From assembly GCF_025376885.1 (NCBI RefSeq), contig NZ_JAHUBR010000001.1, positions 930,001 through 994,000 of the forward strand: DNA of 64,000 nt, given 5' to 3'. The translations under genes and the position numbers were made by a program. Position 1 is the stretch's first letter. The number at the start of each line of letters is the position of its first letter. The notes under the pieces were generated by a model. That model was not told the origin of the DNA. It made no database searches and worked only from the letters and a program-made list of their open reading frames with translations. Shown here piece by piece: positions 25,619 through 35,152 of the stretch. This DNA is from Pseudoruegeria sp. SHC-113. GTDB taxonomy: Bacteria; Pseudomonadota; Alphaproteobacteria; Rhodobacterales; Rhodobacteraceae.

Positions 25619-28600
25619 ATGGCCACTCTTGTTCTCGGCGCGGCCGGCGCCGCCATCGGCGGTTCGATCGGCGGCGCCATCCTCGGCGTGAGCGCCGCGA
25701 CCATCGGCGGCTTCGTCGGCTCCACCATCGGCTCGGTGGTCGACAGCTGGATCGTGTCCTCGCTTGCACCGACCCAGCGCATCGAGGGGCCGCGCCTCGA
25801 TAGCCTTCGGATCACGTCCTCGACAGAAGGAGCGGTGATTCCACGCGTCTACGGCCGCATGCGCATGGGCGGCAACGTGATCTGGGCGACCGACTTCCGC
25901 GAGGAGACCAAGACCACCACGCAGGGCGGCGGCAAGGGCGGCGGGGGCGGCGGCAAGGTCAAGACGACCGAGTATCTCTACTACGCCAGCTTTGCCGTCG
26001 CGCTCTGCGAGGGCCCGGTCACTGGGATTGGTCGCATCTGGGCCGACGGCAAGCTCCTCGACACGGCCAGCATCATCTGGCGCTGGTATCCGGGCGACGA
26101 GAGCCAGGCCGCGGACCCGTTCATCGCCGCGAAGATGGGCGCGGCCAACACCCCGGCCTATCGCGGCACCGCCTATGTCGTCTTTGAAGACCTCCCGCTC
26201 GGTAACTTTGGCAACCGCTTGCCGCAACTCTCCTTCGAGGTCTTCCGCCCGCTTGCCGATCCGGACACCGCCGAGGGGCTGACGCAGGCCGTCACCATGA
26301 TCCCGGCCTCGGGCGAGTTCACCTATGCCACGACCGGCATCCGCAAGGGCAGCGGCGGGGCGCAAACGCCTGAGAACCTGAACGCGCTCTCGGATACCGC
26401 CGACATGGTGGTGGCGCTCGACCGGTTGCAGGCGATGGCACCGAAGGTGGAAAGCGTCAGCCTCGTGGTCGCCTGGTTCGGCAACGACCTGCGCGCAGGC
26501 GAGTGCAAGATCCGGCCCGGCGTGGAGGTGTCGGCCAAGTCCACCAGCCCGCAAACATGGTCCGTGAACGGCGTGTCCCGTGCCAATGCCCACCTCGTCA
26601 GCCGGGATGACCAGGACCGACCGACCTATGGCGGAACGCCCGCCGATTTCGCGGTGATCCAGGCGATCAAGGAAATGAAGGCGCGCGGGCTGCGCGTGAC
26701 CTTCTATCCCTTCATCCTGATGGACGTTCCGCCGGGCAACACCCTACCGAACCCATACTCCGACAACGCTGCAGAGGCAGGGCAACCCGTCTTTCCTTGG
26801 CGCGGCCGGATCACGTGCTCGCCCGCGGCGGGCTATGCCGGCAGCGTCGACAAGACTGCCGCTGCGGCAAGCCAGGTCGCGGCCTTCTTCGGGAGCGCCA
26901 GTCCTTCCGACTTCGCGGTGTCCGGCGAGACGATCTCCTGGACCGGCTCTGCGGGCGACTGGGGCCTGCGGCGCATGGTGCTGCACTACGCCCATCTCTG
27001 TGCAGCGGCGGGCGGGGTCGATGCCTTCCTGATCGGCTCTGAGCTGCGCGGCCTTACCACCATTCGCGACAGCGCCACCACCTATCCCGCGGTGGCGCAG
27101 CTTCAAAGCCTCGCGGCCGATGTGCGCTCTATCCTCGGGCCCGGAACGGCGATCAGCTACGCTGCCGACTGGTCGGAATACTTCGGCCATCAGCCCGGCG
27201 ATGGCTCGGGCGACGTGTTCTTCCACCTCGACCCGCTCTGGGCGGATACCAATATCGATTTCGTCGGCATCGACAATTACATGCCGCTGTCGGACTGGCG
27301 CGATGGCTTCGAGCACGCAGATGCGCAAGAGGGCTGGCCTGCCATCTACGACCGGGCTTATCTGCAAAAGAACATCGCCGGCGGCGAGGGCTTCGACTGG
27401 TTCTATGCCAGCGACACCGACCGCTCCGCGCAGGTCCGCACACCGATCAGCGATGGCGTTTACGGCGAGCCATGGGTGTTTCGCTACAAGGATTTGTGGA
27501 ACTGGTGGTCGCGACCACATCACGACCGCCAAGGCGGTCTGCGCACCAATCCCATCCCCGACGGCGACACCCCCGCGACCTGGTCACCGACGACAACCAC
27601 CGTGTCGCCCAGGCCGGAAGGTTTCGGCCCGTTCACCTCGGCCGCCAGGATCGCGGCCATCGACGGCTCCAACGATTTCGCGCAATCGGCCTCGGCGCAG
27701 GATCTGGTGGTGGCGGGCGAGACCTATGAGACCGGCGTCCTCCTCAAGCCGGGGACGTCGGGCAGCGCCCGGATCTATGTCAACCTTACCGGGGCGCCGA
27801 ACAAGGAAGTCCGGATCGACGACTTCTCCGGCGCGGCGCCATACACCTCGGATCCTGACATCTTCGATCTTGCGCTTGCCGACATCGGCGGCGGGATCTG
27901 GCGGCTGACATTCAACTGGATCGCGCCGATCACAGACACGACCGTGCAACTGCGCGTCGGACCCTATTCGTCCGTGCCGGGCGAGGACGTGCATGTGCTG
28001 GCTGGCTGGATCACCTCCCGCAACCGTGGCACCACCCCGTGGCTTCCGCAGTCCAAACCGATCCGCTTCACCGAACTGGGCTGCCCGGCCATCGACCGTG
28101 GCACCAATCAGCCCAACGTCTTCTTCGATCCGAAATCGTCGGAGAGCTTCACGCCACATTTCTCGCGCGGTTGGCGGGATGACGCGATCCAGCGGGCTTA
28201 TCTCGAGGCGACCTGGCTCTTCTGGGCCGATCCGACGAACAACCCGCTGTCCTCTGTCTATGGCGGCCGGATGGTCGATGCGCCGCAATGCGCGGCCTGG
28301 ACCTGGGACGCGCGGCCATACCCGTTCTTTCCCGAACTGACCGATGTCTGGACCGATGGCCCCAACTGGCGGCTTGGCCACTGGCTGACGGGGCGCCTCG
28401 GAGCGGTCTCGCTCGCGGCGCTGGTCCGGCATCTCTGCCTGCGCGCGGGGCTGCCCGAGGACCGCATCGACGTCTCCGGCCTCTGGGGCGCGGTGGAGGG
28501 CTACGCCATCACCGCGCTGGAGAGCCCGCGCGCGTCGATCACCACGCTCGCGCGGCACTTCGGCTTCGACGCGGTGGAGACTGAGGGCGTGATCCGCTTC

Positions 28601-30064
28601 GTCATGCGCGGCCGGGCAGCGGTAGCTACAGTCAGCCCCGACGATCTCGTCGCGCCTCGCGAGGGCGATGTCCTCGAACTGACCCGCGGCCAGGAGACCG
28701 AACTCCCACAGGCCCTGAAATGGCAGGTCGCCCGCGCCGACGAGGATTACGAGGCCGCGCAGGTCGAGGCCCGGCGCATCACCGTGGACACGACCCGCAT
28801 CGCCTCCGAGTCCTTCCCCATGGCGGTGCCGCCCGAGGAAGCGGAACGCCGTTGCCGCCGCGCGCTGATGGAGGCGTGGACGGCCCGCGAGAGTGCTGTG
28901 TTCCGCCTGCCGCCCTCGCGGCTGGCGCTCGACCCGGCCGATGTCGTCTCGTTCACACATGACGGCCGCGCCGTCCCGCTGCGGCTCGTCTCCATCGCCG
29001 ATGCCGATGCCCGAGGCATCGAAGCAGTCCGCCAGGACCGGGAGGCCTACGATCTGCCGCCCGGCGCCCCGCGGCCCTCGGCGCTCTCGCAGGCCGTCGT
29101 CTTCGGCGCGCCCGAGGCAGTGCTGCTGGACCTGCCGCAGCTGACCGAGGACCAGCCCGCGCACCGGCCGCTGGTCGCCGCGCACGCCGTTCCCTGGCCG
29201 GGCGAGATCGCGGTGTTCCGCAGCCCCTCGACCGATGGCTTCGAGCTGCTGACCACGTTCGGCAGCCGCGTCCGGATCGGCGCGTTGGTGTCGGACCTCT
29301 ACGCGGGCCCCACCTCGCGCTTCGACCTCGGCAACGTGCTGGTGGTCGACCTACTGTCCGGCACGCTGGAGAGCGTCACGGACCTGACTCTGTTCGGCGG
29401 TGCCAACGCGCTCGCCATCGAGAGCACGCCCGGCGTCTGGGAGATCGTGCAGGCGGGCGCAGCGGAGCTGATCGCCCCGGGCCGCTATCGCCTGACCCGG
29501 CTCCTGCGCGGCCAGCGCGGCACCGAGGATGCCATGGGCAATCCCGCGCCGGCAGGCGCGCGGGTCGTCGTGCTGGACACCGCGCTGGCGTCAATGCCGA
29601 TCGCCGAGGCCGACCTCGGGATCCGATGGAACTGGCGCATCGGCCCCGCAAGCCGCCCGGTCAGCGACGAGACCTATGTCGCGCAGAATTTCACGCCCCA
29701 AGGCGTCGGGCTGCGGCCGTTCTCAGTCGCCCATGTCGAGCAGCCGTGGCGAAAGCCCCGCGCGCCCGGCGATCTGACGATCCGCTGGACGCGCCGGTCC
29801 CGCGCGCTCGCCGCCGACAGCTGGGGCGGGCTGGAGGTGCCGCTCGGAGAGGAGATCGAAGCCTACGAGGTCGAGATCCTCGACGGCGCCACAGTGAAGC
29901 GGGTGCTGAGCACGGCAACCACCAGCGCGGTCTACACGGACGCGCAGCAGACTGCCGACTGGGGCGCGCCGCTTGGCCCCGGCGACACGCTCGACATCCG
30001 CATCTTCCAGCTCTCCGCCCTCATCGGGCGGGGCGCGCCGAAAACCGTCACGCTGACACTCTGA
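25619..30064 (+). CDS. Baseplate multidomain protein 'megatron', with inserted domain
   Basis: A 1481-residue tail-tip protein. The N-terminus is a Gly/Ser/Ala-rich hydrophobic stretch (about 1-55). A TIM-barrel-like GTA domain covers roughly 230-900, ending in the block PIRFTELGCPAIDRGTNQPN. The C-terminal third is tail protein domain III plus fibronectin-like strands near the end. About residues 643-805 (27545-28035), the continuity of the TIM domain is broken by a beta-sandwich-like insert that the usual family members lack. The protein forms the central tail spike/hub, probably binding receptors. Confidence 0.85.
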   Translation: MATLVLGAAGAAIGGSIGGAILGVSAATIGGFVGSTIGSVVDSWIVSSLAPTQRIEGPRLDSLRITSSTEGAVIPRVYGRMRMGGNVIWATDFREETKTTTQGGGKGGGGGGKVKTTEYLYYASFAVALCEGPVTGIGRIWADGKLLDTASIIWRWYPGDESQAADPFIAAKMGAANTPAYRGTAYVVFEDLPLGNFGNRLPQLSFEVFRPLADPDTAEGLTQAVTMIPASGEFTYATTGIRKGSGGAQTPENLNALSDTADMVVALDRLQAMAPKVESVSLVVAWFGNDLRAGECKIRPGVEVSAKSTSPQTWSVNGVSRANAHLVSRDDQDRPTYGGTPADFAVIQAIKEMKARGLRVTFYPFILMDVPPGNTLPNPYSDNAAEAGQPVFPWRGRITCSPAAGYAGSVDKTAAAASQVAAFFGSASPSDFAVSGETISWTGSAGDWGLRRMVLHYAHLCAAAGGVDAFLIGSELRGLTTIRDSATTYPAVAQLQSLAADVRSILGPGTAISYAADWSEYFGHQPGDGSGDVFFHLDPLWADTNIDFVGIDNYMPLSDWRDGFEHADAQEGWPAIYDRAYLQKNIAGGEGFDWFYASDTDRSAQVRTPISDGVYGEPWVFRYKDLWNWWSRPHHDRQGGLRTNPIPDGDTPATWSPTTTTVSPRPEGFGPFTSAARIAAIDGSNDFAQSASAQDLVVAGETYETGVLLKPGTSGSARIYVNLTGAPNKEVRIDDFSGAAPYTSDPDIFDLALADIGGGIWRLTFNWIAPITDTTVQLRVGPYSSVPGEDVHVLAGWITSRNRGTTPWLPQSKPIRFTELGCPAIDRGTNQPNVFFDPKSSESFTPHFSRGWRDDAIQRAYLEATWLFWADPTNNPLSSVYGGRMVDAPQCAAWTWDARPYPFFPELTDVWTDGPNWRLGHWLTGRLGAVSLAALVRHLCLRAGLPEDRIDVSGLWGAVEGYAITALESPRASITTLARHFGFDAVETEGVIRFVMRGRAAVATVSPDDLVAPREGDVLELTRGQETELPQALKWQVARADEDYEAAQVEARRITVDTTRIASESFPMAVPPEEAERRCRRALMEAWTARESAVFRLPPSRLALDPADVVSFTHDGRAVPLRLVSIADADARGIEAVRQDREAYDLPPGAPRPSALSQAVVFGAPEAVLLDLPQLTEDQPAHRPLVAAHAVPWPGEIAVFRSPSTDGFELLTTFGSRVRIGALVSDLYAGPTSRFDLGNVLVVDLLSGTLESVTDLTLFGGANALAIESTPGVWEIVQAGAAELIAPGRYRLTRLLRGQRGTEDAMGNPAPAGARVVVLDTALASMPIAEADLGIRWNWRIGPASRPVSDETYVAQNFTPQGVGLRPFSVAHVEQPWRKPRAPGDLTIRWTRRSRALAADSWGGLEVPLGEEIEAYEVEILDGATVKRVLSTATTSAVYTDAQQTADWGAPLGPGDTLDIRIFQLSALIGRGAPKTVTLTL

Positions 30065-30074
30065 AGGCCAACCC

Positions 30075-31151
30075 ATGTCCGACGCCACGACTCATCTCCT
30101 GCTGCCGTACATCCTGGCGGCGCAGGCCCAGAAGCATGTCTCCCACAACGAGGCGCTGCGGATCCTCGACGGGCTCGTCCAGCTCTCTGTTATCGATCGG
30201 GACCTGGCAGCACCCCCTGCGAGCCCCGCCGATGGCGACCGCTACATCGTCGCCTCGGGCGCGACCGGCGACTGGGCGGGCTGGGACCTGAACGTCGCGC
30301 TCTGGACGGATGGGGCCTGGCTGCGCCTGCCGCCGCGCACCGGCTGGCGGGCGTGGGTCGAGGACGAGGGGCTGCTGTTGGTCTACGACGGCGCGGGCTG
30401 GATCGGGACCACCCCGGCGGCACTGCAGAACATGGCGCTCCTCGGGCTAGGCACGGCGGCCGACGCGTCCAACCCGTTCTCGGCCAAGCTGAACGCCGCG
30501 CTCTGGACCGCGAAGACCGTGGCCGAAGGTGGGACCGGCGATCTCTTCTACACCATGAACAAGGAGGCAGCGGGCGACGACCTCGGGCTGACGCTCCAGA
30601 CCGGTTTCGTAACCAAGGCGCTGGTCGGGCTCTTCGGCTCCGACCGGTTTCGTCTTGCGGTCTCGGCCGATGGCAGCACCTTCTTCGACGGGCTCAGCGT
30701 CGACAACGCAACCGGCATCGTCGACCAGCCCCGGCTGCCGCGGTTCAAGGCCTACACGAACTACGACAACTACGTCGGCGTCGGGACCTGGACGAAGATC
30801 GGCCTGAACAACACCGACTACAACGATCAGGGCGCCTTCGACGCCGCCAACAACCGCTTCGTGGCGCCGGTCGACGGCACCTATCTGTTCGGCGCGACGC
30901 TCATGTACAAGGTGAACGCCAGCACCACAGCGCGGATGAGCGGGCGACTGGTGCTGAATGGTACCACCGAAATCAGGGGCTCTCGTGGCGAAATCAGCGG
31001 CACCCATGTGTCAGAGGCGACCGCGCTGTGGCTGCAGACGATGGTCGCGCTCACCGCGGGCGACACCGTCGAGTTGCAGGGCAATTTCCGCGCGGCCGAC
31101 GGGTATTTCGCGGCGGATCATACGTCGTTCTGGGGGACGAAAATCGGTTGA
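30075..31151 (+). CDS. DUF2793 tail fibre-like protein with C1q/TNF-like C-terminus
   Basis: A 358-residue protein after megatron, at the position of host-recognition proteins. The first ~110 residues are DUF2793 (HLLLPYILAAQAQKHVSHNEALRILDGLVQLSV). From about residue 223 the pattern (RFKAYTNYDNYVGVGTWTKI, then NRFVAPVDGTYLFGATLMYK, and a final TSFWGTKIG) resembles a C1q-like jelly roll. Such domains form trimers and bind ligands, so this is the likely receptor-binding tip. Confidence 0.75.
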   Translation: MSDATTHLLLPYILAAQAQKHVSHNEALRILDGLVQLSVIDRDLAAPPASPADGDRYIVASGATGDWAGWDLNVALWTDGAWLRLPPRTGWRAWVEDEGLLLVYDGAGWIGTTPAALQNMALLGLGTAADASNPFSAKLNAALWTAKTVAEGGTGDLFYTMNKEAAGDDLGLTLQTGFVTKALVGLFGSDRFRLAVSADGSTFFDGLSVDNATGIVDQPRLPRFKAYTNYDNYVGVGTWTKIGLNNTDYNDQGAFDAANNRFVAPVDGTYLFGATLMYKVNASTTARMSGRLVLNGTTEIRGSRGEISGTHVSEATALWLQTMVALTAGDTVELQGNFRAADGYFAADHTSFWGTKIG

Positions 31152-31170
31152 GCAGCGAAAGGAGGCTCCG

Positions 31171-31241
31171 ATGACACAACCACGACCGAGGGCTTCGTGC
31201 GCATGCCCAATGCCGAGTTCGAGGAGATCGCGCATCGCTGA
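31171..31241 (+). pseudogene. Truncated, frameshifted phage gene remnant (DUF6127-like)
   Basis: Right after the fibre gene, with an intact AGGAGG ribosome site, the ATG at 31171 opens in one frame while the next frame reads TTTTEGFVRMPNAEFEEIAHR and then stops. This peptide resembles the start of DUF6127 proteins, small late phage proteins that normally continue about 70 residues as a coiled coil with a membrane anchor. Here one base seems missing near the start and the rest is lost. The break lies at the edge of the defence island. Confidence 0.55.
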
Positions 31242-31288
31242 GTTGGTGCCGCAGGTAGTCTATATTGGTTGGCGACAGCAATAGCGCT

Positions 31289-34200
31289 TCAGAGTCTGGC
31301 CACCTTGCGCCTTAGACGAGCGGCTGCCTCTTCTCGATACATCTCTTCCCCCTGACGCCGCATCTCTCGGATCACCCCGTCAATCTTGATTTCAGCCGCC
31401 TTTAGCTGCGGGGGAGAAATGTGCACGTTAGCCTCATCGCCCGGTATCCCTCGAAACGAGGTCTCAGAAAGCATCGGTGTTCGATGAGCGAGGCGAGCCG
31501 GCTGCATTCGGACTAGGAGACCGTGGGGCCTGTTCGGTATCAGTTCATCCCGAAGGCGACGGTGCAGATCATCCGCGTCGTTTGCGCCGGTTGCGGTCTC
31601 CAGATATGCGGCAGCGATCTCGTGGGATAGGACCAGCTGCTCCGCGGACGCGCGCCTGTTCGCGTTGACGTCATCAATGCCTTTCTCGACGGCGCGGATC
31701 TCGTCCGTTAGCGCCTTTGCCAGTTCGGCTTCGACCGGCGCCGAGTCGACCTCTCCAACCGTGGCATTCGGATCAATCTCAATCTCCTTAAGGTCAGCGA
31801 CCCGTAGCGCACTGACCGGACCGGTCGTAGTGGCAACACAGAAGCCGACTCTCTCGATCCCGTTGTTTCCGAGTGCCCCTGAAACACTGACACGCGCCAT
31901 CCACCCCGCGTGCAAATCCGGGAGCTGTTCCAAGAGATGATCGAAGGCGGGAGCGCCGTAGGACGCGAACTCTAGCGTAGTCCGAACCTCAGGCGGAGGC
32001 CGATCAAGAAGTTCCCGTGATGCGGTGATATGAGAAACCCGTCCGTCCTCGTAACGAAGGGCGAAGATACCGGGATGTTCGGTCACGGAGAGAAGATGCG
32101 GGGCCACTTTTGCGAGGGAAGTCAGCGCGACATCAATGTCCGCCAACGAGACTGGGGCGGCGAAGTCGCCCGACCGCTCCCAGGCCCGGTAGAACTCCTG
32201 CAGCTCCTTTGGCGGAATCTCGAGGGCCTCAGCCGCCGCTTTGGATCGACGTAGCCGTTCGGCCGCTTCTGTCTCTATCCGCCGGAGCTCGTCGGCCGAG
32301 ACACTAGGGTTCTCGAGGGCTCGGAAGTCTGCCTCGGTGACCGGCAGCAGTGCGATTTGTTGTGGGCCAACTATCAGGCCCGCCTCAGCGAGACGGGAGA
32401 GGAGTCGCCCGTAGACCCGCTCCTCCGCCGACCCGGCGTAAGCGTAGTTCGCGACGAAGATCTCATGATACTTCTGGCCGATCCGGTCGATGCGCCCGAT
32501 CCGCTGCTCCACCTTCGCCGGGTTCCAAGGAAGGTCAAAGTTTATCAGCAGGTCTGCGGTCTGGAGATTCAGCCCTTCAGCCGCGGCGTCCGTACACAGC
32601 AGGACGTCGATATCCCCGCGGACGAAGCTTTGGGTGATCTCGAGGCGTGTGGTGCTGATCATCTTCCCAGCGGCAGGGTCGTAACGGCTGCCGCCCGCCC
32701 CGGAGAAGGTGCCGACCAGCGCGCTAGGCATCCGGGAGCGGAGCTCGTCGACCAAGTGATCAAGTGTGTCCTTGAAACGGGTGAAGACCACCGTCTGTCG
32801 AAACCGGCTGCCTTGGCGCCGCGCGTTCAACTCGGACAGGAGCCGGTCGAGCTTTGACGGCACACCGACTAACTCGTCGAGGCGATCCAATAGACCCCGA
32901 AGCGCCTCCTGCTCCCAAAGGAGGTCAGATTCGGTGCGCCCGTCCAGCAGAGCATCGACGGCGACCTCGTCCCCTTCATCATCCCCTTCGAATACGGCTT
33001 CTTCCAGCTCCTCGTTGGTAGGATTGAACCCGGCGTGCTGGTGGGCCCGAAGGGTGGCTTTCACCTTCTCTGTCCGCCGCTCCAGCGTCTTGCGGATCGC
33101 ATGGAGGCTGGAAGCGAAACGGAGCCGAAGGAAGCTTAGATAGAAGCCGACGGAGGCGACGCGTCGCTGGTCCTCCTGGCGGGCGGAGGCCCGAACGCGG
33201 GTGTCGAGATCCCGACAGTATGCCTCGAGCGCGTCGTAGACGCGCCGCTCGGTCGGCGAGAAGTTGATCGGGTCGAGTGGACGCACATGCCTTTCGGCCA
33301 AGTTTGCGTTCAGCTTTCCGCTGTCCCGGTAGAGCCGCAGAAGGTCCCTAGTGTGACGCAACATGACGCGCGAGAGCGGGGCGGCCGCGCGCAGAACCCG
33401 GGCGATAAGTCGCCAGTCCCCGGCAGGGAACGGGCGCGCTTCCTCCACCCAACGGGCCACGGTCCGCTGATCTGCTGGCGAACGGTAAGCGCTCATAATG
33501 AATGTCCAGTACTCCGGGTCGAGCAGCTTGATCTCGAGAATGGCGCGGCGCAGGAACTCCAGCGTCGCGTCGGAGATCCGGCCCCGGCCCCGAACGAATT
33601 CCTGGACCGCCTCGTAGTACTGTCGCGAGATGTCGTCATCGAGCCCGAAGCTCCCGACCCGTCCCGTGAGCCGCATCAGGTCGAACGCCTCCTGCATCGC
33701 GAGCTGCATTGGGGTCGCCGTCGCGAGTAGAAGGGCGCGAGCTTTCGGGCGGATCACCTCATCTATGAGTGAGTAGAGCTGGTTCTGCCGGTGCACCGCA
33801 CGCGCATAATGGGCCTCGTCCACGAGGGCGATATCCCACCCCTTGGCACCCCGGACCTCGCTGCGCCTAGTCCTGTGCGTCAGCAAGCCGGTTGAGGCGA
33901 TCACCAGGTTCGGGGCGAGAAGGCCCCCTTCGGAAACCTCGACCGGGTTCGAGTCCTCGTCGAGGCGTTCATGGCTCATTCGCCCCCGCGGGGCCGTCCG
34001 GGCGAAATCGAGCAGAAACTTCGACTTCATCTCGCGCTGCCATTGTCGCGTCAGCGAGGCAGGGGAAGCAATCAGCACCCTCGAGGCGATGCCGGACAGG
34101 GTAAGGGACCGGATCGCAAGGCCCGCCTCGATCGTTTTCCCGAGCCCCACCTCGTCGCACATCAGGAAGCTGTGCGGCCAGGAATTGACCAGGCGGCGGG

Positions 34201-35152
34201 CGACGAAGGCTTGGTGCGGCCAAGGGACAACCGGTGCGGTCTCGATGCCGACGAACCGCCCGCCTGGCAAGCACGGCCCGTCCTTGATCAGGCGCCACCG
34301 AAGATAATCGATCGGGGCGAGCGCGGCGAACGGGCTTTCTGGATCCTTCGGCGGAGTGGGTGCCTCCGTCCCGTCGATCTCCTTCGGCTCGATCACGTCC
34401 CGTCCCATTCGGACCAAACGCGCCTTGACCGCCTCTGGCAAATCCATGACGCGGATCCCCTCGCTCCCATGACGCCAGAGGTGATCGAAATCTTTCAGAG
34501 CTTTTCCAGTCTGGCGACGGCTCCGTTCATCCCACCACGAACAATGCAGCAGGACGTTCTCGGCGTTGATCGACAGGGCTGTCTTTGACTCGTTCAGGGA
34601 CCCGTCAATCCGGATCACGTTTCCCTCACCGTCCACGAACACGGCCCATTTCTCGTGAACGTACCCGTCGGCCGTGGACTCGACGGAGAGCGGATCGCCG
34701 GTTTCCTTGTGAACCCGAAAGGCCACCTTCACCTCGAGGAGCCCCTTGGAAACCAAATAGGCGAACAGGTCGACGCCCCGGACCGTCTCCGCGCTCCAGG
34801 ACCCGTCATTCTCAAGGGCGGCCGTCAGGTGTGCGACAAGCGCCTCATCAGCACCCCGCAGCGCCGCCTTCACGTCTTCCGCGTCCAGATCGCAACCGAC
34901 CAGGAAGCGGGCCTTCGCCCCGTTGCGAGCGAAGGCGGTGAACCCCTGAGAGGCGGCCGCGAGGGACGAGGACCGGAAGTACCCGGCGACCCGGTCATAG
35001 CGGACCGACCGCTCCAAGGCCGGGATATAGAACTCCTTCAGGATATCGGTCGCGGGCTCGCCGGGACGGATCTCTGACGTCCGGTACTCGTCCCGCCACT
35101 CGACGTCCCGGAAGGACGCCGGCGTCTCTTTCGCGCCGGCTGCTTCTGTCAC
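31289..35152 (-). CDS. PLD-SNF2 helicase of the defence operon
   Basis: A 1287-residue protein. The N-terminus has a phospholipase D-type nuclease motif: HxK at H166-K168 followed by IDGS (183-185) and NES, with the usual phosphodiesterase spacing. A SNF2/RapA-like motor follows: GLGKT (336-340), DEAH (445-448), TDAAAEGLNLQ, and QRIGRIDRIGQ (about 885). The long C-terminus is helical and of unknown fold. The protein probably tracks along DNA and cuts it. In DISARM the PLD and SNF2 proteins are separate genes; here they are one. It overlaps the upstream methylase stop by 4 nt. Confidence 0.85.
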   Translation of the reverse strand: MTEAAGAKETPASFRDVEWRDEYRTSEIRPGEPATDILKEFYIPALERSVRYDRVAGYFRSSSLAAASQGFTAFARNGAKARFLVGCDLDAEDVKAALRGADEALVAHLTAALENDGSWSAETVRGVDLFAYLVSKGLLEVKVAFRVHKETGDPLSVESTADGYVHEKWAVFVDGEGNVIRIDGSLNESKTALSINAENVLLHCSWWDERSRRQTGKALKDFDHLWRHGSEGIRVMDLPEAVKARLVRMGRDVIEPKEIDGTEAPTPPKDPESPFAALAPIDYLRWRLIKDGPCLPGGRFVGIETAPVVPWPHQAFVARRLVNSWPHSFLMCDEVGLGKTIEAGLAIRSLTLSGIASRVLIASPASLTRQWQREMKSKFLLDFARTAPRGRMSHERLDEDSNPVEVSEGGLLAPNLVIASTGLLTHRTRRSEVRGAKGWDIALVDEAHYARAVHRQNQLYSLIDEVIRPKARALLLATATPMQLAMQEAFDLMRLTGRVGSFGLDDDISRQYYEAVQEFVRGRGRISDATLEFLRRAILEIKLLDPEYWTFIMSAYRSPADQRTVARWVEEARPFPAGDWRLIARVLRAAAPLSRVMLRHTRDLLRLYRDSGKLNANLAERHVRPLDPINFSPTERRVYDALEAYCRDLDTRVRASARQEDQRRVASVGFYLSFLRLRFASSLHAIRKTLERRTEKVKATLRAHQHAGFNPTNEELEEAVFEGDDEGDEVAVDALLDGRTESDLLWEQEALRGLLDRLDELVGVPSKLDRLLSELNARRQGSRFRQTVVFTRFKDTLDHLVDELRSRMPSALVGTFSGAGGSRYDPAAGKMISTTRLEITQSFVRGDIDVLLCTDAAAEGLNLQTADLLINFDLPWNPAKVEQRIGRIDRIGQKYHEIFVANYAYAGSAEERVYGRLLSRLAEAGLIVGPQQIALLPVTEADFRALENPSVSADELRRIETEAAERLRRSKAAAEALEIPPKELQEFYRAWERSGDFAAPVSLADIDVALTSLAKVAPHLLSVTEHPGIFALRYEDGRVSHITASRELLDRPPPEVRTTLEFASYGAPAFDHLLEQLPDLHAGWMARVSVSGALGNNGIERVGFCVATTTGPVSALRVADLKEIEIDPNATVGEVDSAPVEAELAKALTDEIRAVEKGIDDVNANRRASAEQLVLSHEIAAAYLETATGANDADDLHRRLRDELIPNRPHGLLVRMQPARLAHRTPMLSETSFRGIPGDEANVHISPPQLKAAEIKIDGVIREMRRQGEEMYREEAAARLRRKVARL

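Larger units (their letters stand above)
1..31241. mobile_element. Siphovirus-type prophage, partial (left end outside window)
   Basis: Nearly all genes lie on the plus strand in canonical phage order: replication, DNA methylation, packaging, head, tail, lysis and baseplate, receptor binding. Terminase, portal, protease-capsid fusion, tail tube, tape measure and lysis genes all have intact reading frames, so the virion-forming part looks functional. The tail tip genes (DUF2460, DUF2163, NlpC/P60, megatron) are of the kind shared with gene transfer agents of Rhodobacterales, but the terminase, methyltransferases and lysis cassette point to a true prophage. The integrase, repressor and left attachment site are not in the window. 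The right end of the phage-type genes is a broken gene at 31171-31241. Confidence 0.9.
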
